Positions 1 through 9,303 of a stretch of 64,000 nt of DNA are shown piece by piece. Source of the stretch: Deltaproteobacteria bacterium (lineage in GTDB: Bacteria > Myxococcota_A > UBA9160 > JAJDAL01). The stretch spans positions 56,765 through 120,764 of the forward strand of contig JAJDAL010000006.1 in the NCBI GenBank assembly GCA_029261875.1, read 5' to 3'. Under the pieces are notes generated by a model. It searched no databases. It worked only from the letters and a program-made list of their open reading frames with translations, and had not been told where the DNA came from. Both the position numbers and the translations under genes were made by a program. Within the stretch, counting starts at the first letter, position 1, and every line of letters starts with the position of its first letter.

Positions 1-1
1 G

Positions 2-652
2 ATCGAGGCCCAGCGCGGCGCGTTGATCGAGGGCAACCATCTGCTCGCCAACCTGCGATCGGGCATCCTTTCTCCGATCACCACCACTCTCGACGTCGGG
101 TCGCTGCTGCGCGCGGAACGCAATGCCATTTGCCAGAGCGGGGAGACCGGGATCTCCGTCGGCGCAAACGCACAGATCATCGAAAACACGGTGGCCTCGA
201 GTCAGGGGGACGGCATCCACGCGGGAGCGGGCGCACTCGTGGTCGGAAGCGTGGCCTTTTCGAACACCGGTCGCGGATTCGACGTCGGCGACGGAAGCGC
301 TGTCCTCGAAAGTGTCGCACGCGCGAATGGCTCGACGGGGATTCGAGGCGGTGAGGGTTGCGTAATCCGTTCGAATCTCGCGCAAAACAGCGGTTCCAGC
401 GGAATTTCAGCGGGCGCTGGCGCTCAGGTCTCGGAGAACGTCAGCAACGACAACGCTCTCGACGGCATCACTCTCGGTGGCGCGGGGCGTGCGTTCGGAA
501 ACGTAACGGCTTCGAACGATCGTTTCGGGTTGGGGCTCAACGCTTCCGCTGGCTATGCGGAGAACATCACCAACGACAACGGAACCGCCGAAGTGTTTTC
601 CGGTGTGTCCACGGGAATCAACGTCTGCGGGGGCAACACGACATGTCCCTGA
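2..652 (+). CDS. Parallel beta-helix repeat protein, 5'-truncated by window edge
   Basis: Frame open to left edge; repeated N/G/S-rich coils (ENTVASSQGDGIHAGAGALV...), C-terminal CGGNTTCP. Confidence 0.75.
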   Translation: MEAQRGALIEGNHLLANLRSGILSPITTTLDVGSLLRAERNAICQSGETGISVGANAQIIENTVASSQGDGIHAGAGALVVGSVAFSNTGRGFDVGDGSAVLESVARANGSTGIRGGEGCVIRSNLAQNSGSSGISAGAGAQVSENVSNDNALDGITLGGAGRAFGNVTASNDRFGLGLNASAGYAENITNDNGTAEVFSGVSTGINVCGGNTTCP

Positions 653-1920
653 AGTCCGCACTCCAGATTTTCCTGTGCATCGCAGCTAGCGTTTTCCCGG
701 GTCTCGCCCAGGCGAGCGGTCCCATCGAAATCGGCCCCGCGTGCGCGACCAGCGGCTGTATGCCGGGCGACGCCCCGGGCCTCCCCATCACGATTGGCGA
801 GCCGGGTTCCTACCGCTTGACGGGCAATCTCGTACAGACGTCGCCGGCCGTGGACGCGATCCTCATCGAAGCATCCGACGTGTGGCTGGACATGGGCGGT
901 TTTCACATTTCGGGCTCCTGCGCGGGCGACCCGCCGTGCGCACCCCAGGGCGTGGGAGCCGGCATTCGGAGCGCGTTCCCGACCGTGAACGTGACCGTTC
1001 GCAACGGAAGCCTGAGGAACATCTCGGGACATGGAATCGACCTGCCCGGTGACCACCATCGCGTCGAAGGCGTGGTGGTCAATCGCACCGGGGGGAGCGG
1101 ATTGAGCCTGGGAAGTGGCTACGTCCACACGTCTCAATTCCTAAGGAACGCCGCGTATGGCGTCATCTTTCAGCACGACTCGATCGTCGCCGATTGCCAG
1201 GTTTCCCTGAACGGCCTGCAGGGAATAGCGAGTATCGGCGCGGGCGCGATTCTCGTGAGGAACGTCGCGCGGGGGAACCTTCGCGGAATCTATTCCATCG
1301 GCGGCGAGGCGGTTGTCGCGGACAATCAACTCGTCGACAACCTCGAACAAGGTCTACTGCTTCTGGGAAATGGAGTGGTCGGGGGAAACGTCGCCCGGGG
1401 GAACGGGGCTGCGGGGATCGAGGCTTCGACCCCGGACTCGGTGCTCGTCCGGAATGTTTCCGCCCAGAACGGTGGACACGGAATCAGCGGTCTGGAAGGG
1501 ACTGTCGCAATCGACAACCTAGCCAGTGAAAACGAAGGCGATGGAATTCATACCGCTTCGGAATCCTTGGCGACGCGAAATCAAACCTTCGACAATGGGG
1601 TTCGCGGCGTGTTCGTCAATGTCGGATCGATTGCGCGCGAGAACACGTCGCGCAGCAACGGCGACGATGGGCTGTTCGCCAATGATTCCAGCAACGTGTC
1701 CGAAAACGCGGCCTCGGAGAACACGGGCCACGGAATTTCGGTCAATGGGCGAAGCCGAATCTTCGGCAACACCAGCCGAGACAACACGCGGACCGGACTT
1801 CGCATGCAATCCAATACGGGGTTTTCGGAAAACCTGAGCTCAGGCAACGGCGAGGGCGAAACCTCGGGCGGCACCGCCATGGGGACCAATATGTGTGGAA
1901 CCAATGTCGTCTGTCCGTAG
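643..1920 (+). CDS. Secreted right-handed parallel beta-helix repeat protein
   Basis: ATG 643 overlaps previous stop; Sec-type signal MSLKSALQIFLCIAASVFPGLAQA; motif ACATSGCMPGDAPGLPITIGEPGSYRLTGNL; beta-helix coils; ends CGTNVVCP. Confidence 0.85.
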   Translation: MSLKSALQIFLCIAASVFPGLAQASGPIEIGPACATSGCMPGDAPGLPITIGEPGSYRLTGNLVQTSPAVDAILIEASDVWLDMGGFHISGSCAGDPPCAPQGVGAGIRSAFPTVNVTVRNGSLRNISGHGIDLPGDHHRVEGVVVNRTGGSGLSLGSGYVHTSQFLRNAAYGVIFQHDSIVADCQVSLNGLQGIASIGAGAILVRNVARGNLRGIYSIGGEAVVADNQLVDNLEQGLLLLGNGVVGGNVARGNGAAGIEASTPDSVLVRNVSAQNGGHGISGLEGTVAIDNLASENEGDGIHTASESLATRNQTFDNGVRGVFVNVGSIARENTSRSNGDDGLFANDSSNVSENAASENTGHGISVNGRSRIFGNTSRDNTRTGLRMQSNTGFSENLSSGNGEGETSGGTAMGTNMCGTNVVCP

Positions 1921-3232
1921 CCCGCTGATCCTGCTGATTTTCGCGCTCGCGACCCTCGTCGCCAGCCTCGGCCACGCCGCCGACGGGGTCATTGGACTGA
2001 ACCACGCCTGCGCGACCCAAACCGGTTGCCTCGAAGGAGACGATCCGGGCTTTCCGATTCAGATCGCGAAACCCGGCAGTTACCGGCTTACCGGAAACAT
2101 CGTGGACCATTTCATTGGCGGTCCCCTCATCCCGAGCATCGGAATCCTCGTCGAATCGCCGGGCGTCTCCATCGACTTGGCGGGCTTCACGCTCCGCAAC
2201 ACCTGTATGGAGGACGAAAGCTGCAGCAACAGCGAGGTGTCTTTCACGGTCGGAATCTTGCACGTCGACACCGCGCTTCGCGTCAGCAACGGCACGGTTG
2301 GAGGCTTCGGCGCTTCCATCGTATCCGCGGGCCAAGAAGGGGGAATCCTCCTGGGTCGCAACCTCCGCTTGTCCCGGGCCAGTCACGATTCCACTGGCAA
2401 TGGATCCAACGACGCAGGCGGTTCACTCCCGAACAGCGGCGTCCTGTGCACCCGGTGCAATCTCCGCGAGGCGCTCGGTGGTCTTCTGCTCCACGATGTC
2501 GAAATCACCGGCGCGCGCTGGCTTGGAGATTCGATGGCGGGGCAGGGAATCGTCCTCGACGGCATCCGACTGGAGGACCCCAAGAACCCGGGCGCCTTCC
2601 CCGGTGCGCCCGTTTCCGCTTCATCGTCAGGAGCCGTTCTACACCGTGTCGTCGGGGACCATTGGCACATCGCGGGCGGATGCGTCGTCATGTCGGACGT
2701 CCACCTCCGGCGGTCGCCGGAGAATCTTCACGCCGTCATCCTCAGCGCGGGACTGATCGTCGATTCCAGCCTGGTGGATTCCCAGGCAACGGGCGTCGTG
2801 GTTGTGGACAGCGTCCTCGTACGTCGCACCACGGTCTCGGGAAGCGACGGTGCAGCTTTCTTTGGTGCGAACGGAACCATTTCCATCTTCGATAGCCAGG
2901 CGAACGACAACGGTTCGGGCGTCACGCTGGAATCCACGGGGTCCGTTCTCGTCGGCCGCTCGTCCATCGACGGAAACGGTGGACTGGGCGTTGGTTCGGG
3001 ACGCGGCCAGGTCTTTGGCAGCACCCTGCGCGGCAACACCGCAGCGGGAATCGCGCTGTCGGATTCGGGACGCGCGGTAGGCAACACGGTCACGGACACA
3101 ACCGGCGGGGGCCTCATTCTGACGACGCGCGGTGGCCAGAGTGAAAACACCCTCTCGGGCAACACGGTCGATTTGAGTGGCGGCTTTCCGCTGGGTTCGA
3201 GCCTTTGCGGCACGAACCTCACCTGTCCCTAA
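1904..3232 (+). CDS. Secreted right-handed parallel beta-helix repeat protein
   Basis: ATG 1904 (alternative GTG 1895); signal peptide; ACATQTGCLEGDDPGFPIQIAKPGSYRLTGNI; ends CGTNLTCP. Confidence 0.85.
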   Translation: MSSVRSPLILLIFALATLVASLGHAADGVIGLNHACATQTGCLEGDDPGFPIQIAKPGSYRLTGNIVDHFIGGPLIPSIGILVESPGVSIDLAGFTLRNTCMEDESCSNSEVSFTVGILHVDTALRVSNGTVGGFGASIVSAGQEGGILLGRNLRLSRASHDSTGNGSNDAGGSLPNSGVLCTRCNLREALGGLLLHDVEITGARWLGDSMAGQGIVLDGIRLEDPKNPGAFPGAPVSASSSGAVLHRVVGDHWHIAGGCVVMSDVHLRRSPENLHAVILSAGLIVDSSLVDSQATGVVVVDSVLVRRTTVSGSDGAAFFGANGTISIFDSQANDNGSGVTLESTGSVLVGRSSIDGNGGLGVGSGRGQVFGSTLRGNTAAGIALSDSGRAVGNTVTDTTGGGLILTTRGGQSENTLSGNTVDLSGGFPLGSSLCGTNLTCP

Positions 3233-4437
3233 TTTCGATTCCCCACATGCCCCGGCGGTTGCGAGACGCTCGTGTGGGTCTTGCTGCGTACCTCGTTCAA
3301 GCGTTTGCGGTTGCGCTCGGCGGCCTCGGGGTCCGTCGGGGGTTGTGCGAAGCCCGTGTAGAGGACTTTGCGCGTGCTCTTCACCGGCGGCTGACTCATG
3401 TGCTGGGTACAACTGAGGTGCACCGTCACATCGCCGGTCTTCGTAGGGAGGTCGATGGGTTCGAGGTCCAGGCCCGGCTGCACGCAGGGCGCGGGCCAAA
3501 CCAGGGCGCGGTGGGTGCCGGGGACGACGCGTAGCTGGCCCGAACCCGCATCGGCACCCGTCACCGAAATACCAACCGTGAGCGAACAGCATTCATAGGA
3601 GTGGCGGCCCAGGCTGCAGTCCTTGTGCCAGGGGACATCCGAGATGCCTTTCACGACTCCGATCGGCTTGATGAGTGCACCGACCCGCGCGCCCGTCCTG
3701 CGCGGCTCGTGTCCGACGCCCGGAATGCGCCCAATCCGCAGGAACCGATCCTCGTCGATCAGCGCGCGCGTCGTTTCGGAGTAGCGCTCGAAACCTTCCA
3801 TGCGGACCAAATGCTCTTCCCCGTCATGGGTCGTGGCGAACCATGCCTTGGGGTCACCTTTCTCGTAGTGAGGAGCTGCGCCGGGATAGTCCGCTTCGAC
3901 GGCCGCCATTTCTTCTCGGGAAAAGAGACCTCGAATATGGAGGTATCCGGCTTGCTCGAGGAAGGCGCGCATGTCCTCGTCGGAGTCTTCCGGTTTAAAA
4001 CTGCGGCGCACGTCGGTGTCGAAGTCGACGTCGCCCCGGGCGTAGATGCGACGACCGTCGAGCGCTGCGCGCAGAACCAGCCACCAGTTGAGAAAGTCCG
4101 GCAGGCCGCCTTCGGGCATGTCGAGCAAGCGGTTACTCATGAGCGCAACGGGTGTGCTTTGATCGTTGACGAGATCACTCCATTGGGGAGCGGTGAGTCG
4201 CGCTCGCGCCTTGCCTTGGTTTCCAGCGCTCACCGCGACGCGGTCCCCATTCCAGGTCAACGTCCAGGGCTCGCCGTCGGTCTCGATGCAGAAGGGCACC
4301 AGTTCGAGTGCACGGGCGCCGGGTTCGATTAACGCCTGATGGTTGTCGAAGAGACCCGGGAGGGTCTCGCCGAAGAACGAAGCCGTTTCGATCGGCGCCT
4401 GCTCGGCGTCCGAACGCGTTCTCAGGTCGACCGACAT
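3229..4437 (-). CDS. Phytanoyl-CoA dioxygenase (PhyH)-family protein with possible SCP2-like N-terminal domain
   Basis: 402 aa; HxD in VPWHKDC, distal HLSCTQHMSQPP...R; N-terminal ~130 aa resembles SCP2-like fold pattern. Confidence 0.75.
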   Translation of the reverse strand: MSVDLRTRSDAEQAPIETASFFGETLPGLFDNHQALIEPGARALELVPFCIETDGEPWTLTWNGDRVAVSAGNQGKARARLTAPQWSDLVNDQSTPVALMSNRLLDMPEGGLPDFLNWWLVLRAALDGRRIYARGDVDFDTDVRRSFKPEDSDEDMRAFLEQAGYLHIRGLFSREEMAAVEADYPGAAPHYEKGDPKAWFATTHDGEEHLVRMEGFERYSETTRALIDEDRFLRIGRIPGVGHEPRRTGARVGALIKPIGVVKGISDVPWHKDCSLGRHSYECCSLTVGISVTGADAGSGQLRVVPGTHRALVWPAPCVQPGLDLEPIDLPTKTGDVTVHLSCTQHMSQPPVKSTRKVLYTGFAQPPTDPEAAERNRKRLNEVRSKTHTSVSQPPGHVGNRN

Positions 4438-4441
4438 CGCG

Positions 4442-4861
4442 CTACCAGTGCCCCGTATTGGGCATGGAGGCCCAGGGCTCCTGGGCGTCGAGGGCGCCGC
4501 CTTTTTGCAAGAGTTCGATCGAGATGTTGTCCGGGGAACGCACGAAGGCCATGTGGCCGTCGCGCGGCGGCCGGTTGATCGTGACGCCCGCGTCCATCAG
4601 GCGTTGGCAGGTGTCGTAGATGTCGTCCACCTGAAACGCCAGATGGCCGAAGTTGCGCCCTTCGTCGAGCTCTTCGGGATCCCAGTTGTAGGTGATCTCG
4701 ATCTGCGCATCCGGGGTTTCCGGTGCGCTGAGGAACACGAGGGTGAAGCGCCCGGCTTCCACTTCGAAGCGGCGATCTTCGCGCAAGCCGAGTTTGTTGC
4801 AGAAGAAATCCAGGCTGGCGTCGAGATCCGTGGCTCGGATCATCGTGTGCAGAAAGCGCAT
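4442..4861 (-). CDS. VOC/glyoxalase I-like protein
   Basis: [26 protein letters not shown]...[22 protein letters not shown]. Confidence 0.85.
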   Translation of the reverse strand: MRFLHTMIRATDLDASLDFFCNKLGLREDRRFEVEAGRFTLVFLSAPETPDAQIEITYNWDPEELDEGRNFGHLAFQVDDIYDTCQRLMDAGVTINRPPRDGHMAFVRSPDNISIELLQKGGALDAQEPWASMPNTGHW

Positions 4862-4874
4862 GGTCGACCTTTCA

Positions 4875-5636
4875 CTAAACCGATGCCTCCGCGGATTTCC
4901 CGCGGTGGCGTCGGAACATTTCGTAGACCCATTCGGATACGGGGTGCTGTTTCAATCGCTCGCCGTAGGCTTCGAGGGAGGCGGGGAGCGGTTGCGGCAG
5001 CGGGTACGCGTACTCCGGCGCGCGAAGGCCCGCGCCCAACAGCGAGGCCGCGGTCAGGTCCGCAACCGAAAACGCGTCGCCCACCAGATAACCACTCGGC
5101 TGCAACTCGGCTTGAATTCGGTCCATCACCGCTTCGACTTCCTTGGCTCCGCTTTCCGCGGTGGCTTCACTGATGTTGTGACGCGCGCGATAGAAGGGCG
5201 TGAAGATCGGAACGAGCGCGCGAAAGACGCGCCGGTAGTTGTCGGAAAGCCCCATGGTGGCGAAGCGCGCAATGAATTGAGGATCTTCCTGAAACGCACC
5301 CATCAACGCGGCAGCGCGAAATTGGTGTCCCAAGTGTTCGTCGAAAAAGTCTTCGAGTGCGAGGGCCCGCTTGCGCTCGACCGGGTCTTCCGGGTAGAGG
5401 GGCACTTCGGGCCAACGCGCTTCGAGCGTTTCGATGATGCGCGTCGAATCGGAAATGTACTGCCCGTCCAGAACGAGGATCGGCAGCGTGGGTTTCCCGG
5501 TGCGGAACAGGGCGCGCCCGATGTAGCTGGCGGCGAGGATCGTGCGTTTGTGCGCGATGCCCTTGTAGTCGAGGGCCCAGCGCGCCTTCTCACAGAAATG
5601 CGAAATTTGAAAATGCCAGAGTTCGGGCAAGGCCAT
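4875..5636 (-). CDS. Glutathione S-transferase family protein
   Basis: [26 protein letters not shown] thioredoxin-like N-terminus and GST C-terminal domain. Confidence 0.85.
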   Translation of the reverse strand: MALPELWHFQISHFCEKARWALDYKGIAHKRTILAASYIGRALFRTGKPTLPILVLDGQYISDSTRIIETLEARWPEVPLYPEDPVERKRALALEDFFDEHLGHQFRAAALMGAFQEDPQFIARFATMGLSDNYRRVFRALVPIFTPFYRARHNISEATAESGAKEVEAVMDRIQAELQPSGYLVGDAFSVADLTAASLLGAGLRAPEYAYPLPQPLPASLEAYGERLKQHPVSEWVYEMFRRHRGKSAEASV

Positions 5637-5671
5637 GGGGTGCTCCCTGGGCGCCGCACCATTCTACGCGC

Positions 5672-6862
5672 TTAGCTGCGCGGAAGCTCCTCGAAAGGGA
5701 TGCCCTTGTCGGCCCGCGGCTCCCGGGGCAAGCCCAACACGCGTTCCGCTGCCTGGGTCTTCTGGATCTCGTCGGTCCCCCCGGCGATGCGGAAGGCCGG
5801 CGCCTGGAGAAAATGACTCTGCCAGGGGCCATCGCCGCGCATCGCGTCGGGGCCCAGGATACGCACCGCGAGGTCTCCGCCGCGCATCAGGATCCGCGCC
5901 AGAGCGAGCTTCATCACCGAGCTTTCGGCGTCGGGCATCACGCCTCGGCCCAGCTTCGTGATGATGCGCGCGTTCAGCAGCTCCAGGCTCTTCATGTCGA
6001 TGTAGAGCTTCGCCAGATCGTCGCGCTCCACAGCGGAAACGTTGGCCGCGTACTCGCTAACGTGGGCGAGAAGTTCGTCGAAGCTGTACCGAACCAGCAC
6101 GCCCCCCATGGCCATGCGCTCGTTCATGAGTGTCGTCATGGCCGCGCCCCAACCGGCGCCTTCGGGCCCCAGACGGTTTTCATCCGGGATGCGAACTTCG
6201 TTCAGGAACACTTCGTTGAAATGCGCGTTGCCGGTGACCTGGCGCAAGGGGCGCACTTCGATGCCCGGCGACTTCATGTCCAGCAAGAAGAACGTGATGC
6301 CTTCGTGCTTGGGAACTTGGGTGTTCGTACGCACCAGGACGATCCCGAAGTCGCCGTATTGGGCGCCGGAGCACCAGGTCTTCTGGCCCGTGACGACCCA
6401 CTCGTCACCATCGCGCACGCCGCGCGTCGCCAGGCCCGCCAGATCCGAGCCGGCGCCGGGCTCGCTGAAGAGCTGGCACCAGATTTCTTCCCCGCGCAGG
6501 AGCTTGTCGAGGTAGCGGGTCTTCTGGGCGTCGTTGCCGTGGGCGATGATGGTGGGACCCGCCATCCCAATGCCCACGACGTAGATGGAATCCGTCAGTC
6601 CGGCTTTCGCAGATTCCTGGTTCCAGATGATCTGCTCGATCGGGCCCAGGCCCCGGCCCCCATACTCCTTGGGCCAGACCACCGCCGCCCAGCCGTTCGC
6701 GTACAGGACCTTCTGCCAGGCCCTCGCGCGGGCAATTCCGGCTTCCTCGTCGGCGTTGGGGTCGCCGAACATGTCCATTTTGTCTTTCGGGGCGTGGGTT
6801 TCCAGGAAGTCCCGGGCCTCGCCCCGAAAGGCCGCTTCGCTGGGGGAGTCGCGCAGATCCAT
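5672..6862 (-). CDS. Acyl-CoA dehydrogenase
   Basis: 396 aa; LFSEPGAGSDLAGLATRGVRDGDEWVVTGQKTWCSGAQYGDFGI; FRIAGGTDEIQK. Confidence 0.92.
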   Translation of the reverse strand: MDLRDSPSEAAFRGEARDFLETHAPKDKMDMFGDPNADEEAGIARARAWQKVLYANGWAAVVWPKEYGGRGLGPIEQIIWNQESAKAGLTDSIYVVGIGMAGPTIIAHGNDAQKTRYLDKLLRGEEIWCQLFSEPGAGSDLAGLATRGVRDGDEWVVTGQKTWCSGAQYGDFGIVLVRTNTQVPKHEGITFFLLDMKSPGIEVRPLRQVTGNAHFNEVFLNEVRIPDENRLGPEGAGWGAAMTTLMNERMAMGGVLVRYSFDELLAHVSEYAANVSAVERDDLAKLYIDMKSLELLNARIITKLGRGVMPDAESSVMKLALARILMRGGDLAVRILGPDAMRGDGPWQSHFLQAPAFRIAGGTDEIQKTQAAERVLGLPREPRADKGIPFEELPRS

Positions 6863-6872
6863 GGTCTAAAAC

Positions 6873-6886
6873 TATAACATGTTTCA
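6873..6886. promoter_or_regulatory. KstR-like operator match (TATAACATGTTTCA)
   Basis: Exact match to TNNAACNNGTTNNA in the divergent intergenic region between two acyl-CoA dehydrogenase genes. Confidence 0.5.
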
Positions 6887-6955
6887 ATATTGCCTGCTTC
6901 GGGTTATTCTGGGACCACTGGGCGGCCCTCCAGGTGCGCCCTCAGGGAGACCCCC

Positions 6956-8131
6956 ATGGAAGTGGAATACACGCCGGAACACAAAGCCCTGCGCGACGAG
7001 CTCCGCACCTACTTCGCGCGCATGATGACGCCGGAGCTGGTGGACGAGATCCAGGGCAGCGAGGGCGGCGGCCCCGAATACACCCAAGCGCTCCAGCAAA
7101 TGGGCGCCGACGGTTGGCTCGGTGTGGGTTGGCCGGAAGAGTATGGCGGCCGCGGGCTCGGCCCGATGGAACAGTTCATCTTTTCCGACGAGGTCCAGCG
7201 CGCGGGTTTTCCGTTGCCCTTCCTCACCCTGAATACCGTCGGCCCGACGCTCATGAAATACGGCAACGACGAACAACGCAAAGACTTCCTGCCGAAGATC
7301 CTGCGCGGCGAGCTTCAATTCGCGATCGGCTATTCGGAGCCCGGCGCCGGCACGGACCTGGCGTCGTTGCAAACCCGCGCGGTGCGCGACGGCGACGAGT
7401 GGGTGATCAACGGCAGCAAGGTGTTCACGAGTCTCGCGGATTTCGCGGACTTCATCTGGCTCGCCGCCCGCACGGACCCGGACGCGCCCAAGCACCGCGG
7501 CATTTCCATGTTCCTGGTCCCCACGACCGCGGCGGGATACAAGTGCACCCCCATCCAGACCATGGGCGGTGTTCGCACCAACGCCACCTATTTCGAAGAC
7601 GTTCGCGTGCCCGCCAGCGCGCTGATCGGCGGCGAAAACAACGGCTGGTCCCTGATCGTGGGACAGCTCAACCACGAACGCGTTTCCCTCGTGAACGTCG
7701 GCCCCAGCCAGCGACTCCTCAACGAGACGCGCCAATGGGCCAAGGAAACCAAACTGGCCGATGGACGTCGCGTCATCGATCAGCCCTGGGTTCAAAAGAA
7801 CCTCGCCATCGTTCACGCCAAACTTCAGGTGTTGCGACTGATGAACTGGAAGCAAGCCTGGGCGATGAGCAAGGACAGCCCGCATCCCGCGGAATCCTCG
7901 GCGGTGAAGGTTTTCGGGAGCGAGTTTTACATCGATGGATTTCGGCGTCTGATGGAGATACTCGGGCCCACCGGGCTCGTGCAAGAGCCCTCACCGGGCG
8001 CTTTGCTGCGCGGACGGCTCGAGATGATGTACCGAAACATGTTGATCCTCACCTTCGGCGGCGGCACCAACGAAGTGCAACGCGACATCATCGCCATGGC
8101 GGGCCTCGGCATGCCGCATTACAAAGAATAA
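6956..8131 (+). CDS. Acyl-CoA dehydrogenase
   Basis: ATG 6956; GYSEPGAGTDLASLQTRAVRDGDEWVINGSKVFTS. Confidence 0.92.
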   Translation: MEVEYTPEHKALRDELRTYFARMMTPELVDEIQGSEGGGPEYTQALQQMGADGWLGVGWPEEYGGRGLGPMEQFIFSDEVQRAGFPLPFLTLNTVGPTLMKYGNDEQRKDFLPKILRGELQFAIGYSEPGAGTDLASLQTRAVRDGDEWVINGSKVFTSLADFADFIWLAARTDPDAPKHRGISMFLVPTTAAGYKCTPIQTMGGVRTNATYFEDVRVPASALIGGENNGWSLIVGQLNHERVSLVNVGPSQRLLNETRQWAKETKLADGRRVIDQPWVQKNLAIVHAKLQVLRLMNWKQAWAMSKDSPHPAESSAVKVFGSEFYIDGFRRLMEILGPTGLVQEPSPGALLRGRLEMMYRNMLILTFGGGTNEVQRDIIAMAGLGMPHYKE

Positions 8132-8149
8132 GACGAAGGAATCACCCCC

Positions 8150-9286
8150 ATGGATTTCGAACTCAGCGAAGAGCAGCAGAGCATCCGCGACCTGGCGCGC
8201 AAGATTCTGGAAGATCGCGCCACCCACGAACGCCTGAAGGAAGTCGAAGCGGGCGAAGAATGGTTCGACCGCGACCTCTGGAAGGAACTCGCCAAGGCGA
8301 ACCTGATCGGCACTTCGATCGGCGAAGAATACGGCGGCATGGGGTTCGGCTTTTTCGACACGTGTTTGCTGCTGCAAGAGCTGGGGCGCGCGGTGGCACC
8401 GTTGCCCCTCTACCCGACTCTGGTGCTGGGCGCGTTCCCGATTGCGGAATTCGGCAATGCGGAGCAGAAGCAGCGCTTCTTGCCCGGCGTCGTCAACGGG
8501 GATTGGGTCTTGACCGGGGCGCTCGAAGAATTCGGCAATGCGGAGCCGGGTCGCCCGGTGACCGAAGCCCGCGCCCAGGGCGACGGCTTCGTACTGGACG
8601 GTGAAAAGATCAACGTCTCGGCGGTTCCCCAATCCGAGCGCGTCCTGCTGGCCGCCAAGGTCGACGGCGGCGGCATCGGCTGGTTCCTCGTGAACCCGAA
8701 CGCGCCGGGCGTCGAATTGATCCGGCAGATCACGACCCGGCGCGAGCCCGTCTACAGCGTGCGTCTCTCGCAGGTCGAAGTTCCCGCGTGCGACGTGTTG
8801 GGGGACATCGCAGACGGAGCCGCCATGGCGGAGTGGATCACCCAGCGCGCCATGACGGCGTTGTGCGCGATTCAACTCGGCGTTTCCGAAGTCGCTTTGC
8901 ACATGACCGCCCGCTACACCTCGGACCGCAAACAATTCGATCGGCCGATCGGAAGCTTCCAGGCCGTGCACCAACGCGCGGGCGACGCCTATATCCAGCT
9001 CGAGGCCATGCGGCTCACGCTATGGCACGCGGCCTCGCTCCTCGATGCGGGAGAATCCGCCGGCGATGAAGCGATGCTCGCCAAATACTGGGCCGCCGAG
9101 GGGGGCGAGTTCGTGGGATACGCGGCCCAGCACCTGCACGGCGGCATCGGGCTCGACGTCGACTACCCCGTGCACCGCTACTACCTTTGGACCCGGCAGA
9201 TCGAGCTCAGTCTGGGTTCGGCACCGCAACTACTGGAACGAATCGGCCAGGGACTCGCCGAAGACCCCATCGACGAAGTTCTCTAG
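8150..9286 (+). CDS. Acyl-CoA dehydrogenase, putative partner subunit
   Basis: 378 aa; MDFELSEEQQSIRDLARKIL; C-terminal AAQHLHGGIGLDVDYPVHRYYLWTRQI. Confidence 0.88.
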   Translation: MDFELSEEQQSIRDLARKILEDRATHERLKEVEAGEEWFDRDLWKELAKANLIGTSIGEEYGGMGFGFFDTCLLLQELGRAVAPLPLYPTLVLGAFPIAEFGNAEQKQRFLPGVVNGDWVLTGALEEFGNAEPGRPVTEARAQGDGFVLDGEKINVSAVPQSERVLLAAKVDGGGIGWFLVNPNAPGVELIRQITTRREPVYSVRLSQVEVPACDVLGDIADGAAMAEWITQRAMTALCAIQLGVSEVALHMTARYTSDRKQFDRPIGSFQAVHQRAGDAYIQLEAMRLTLWHAASLLDAGESAGDEAMLAKYWAAEGGEFVGYAAQHLHGGIGLDVDYPVHRYYLWTRQIELSLGSAPQLLERIGQGLAEDPIDEVL

Positions 9287-9303
9287 GCTGCGGACGGCCG
9301 GCG

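Noticed and set aside
2-3232. Phage tail-spike interpretation of the beta-helix genes
   Set aside because: Signal peptides, tandem paralogy and absence of any phage structural or integrase genes nearby argue for exported cell proteins
7991-8974. 327-aa minus-strand ORF
   Set aside because: Antisense to two acyl-CoA dehydrogenases with clear motifs
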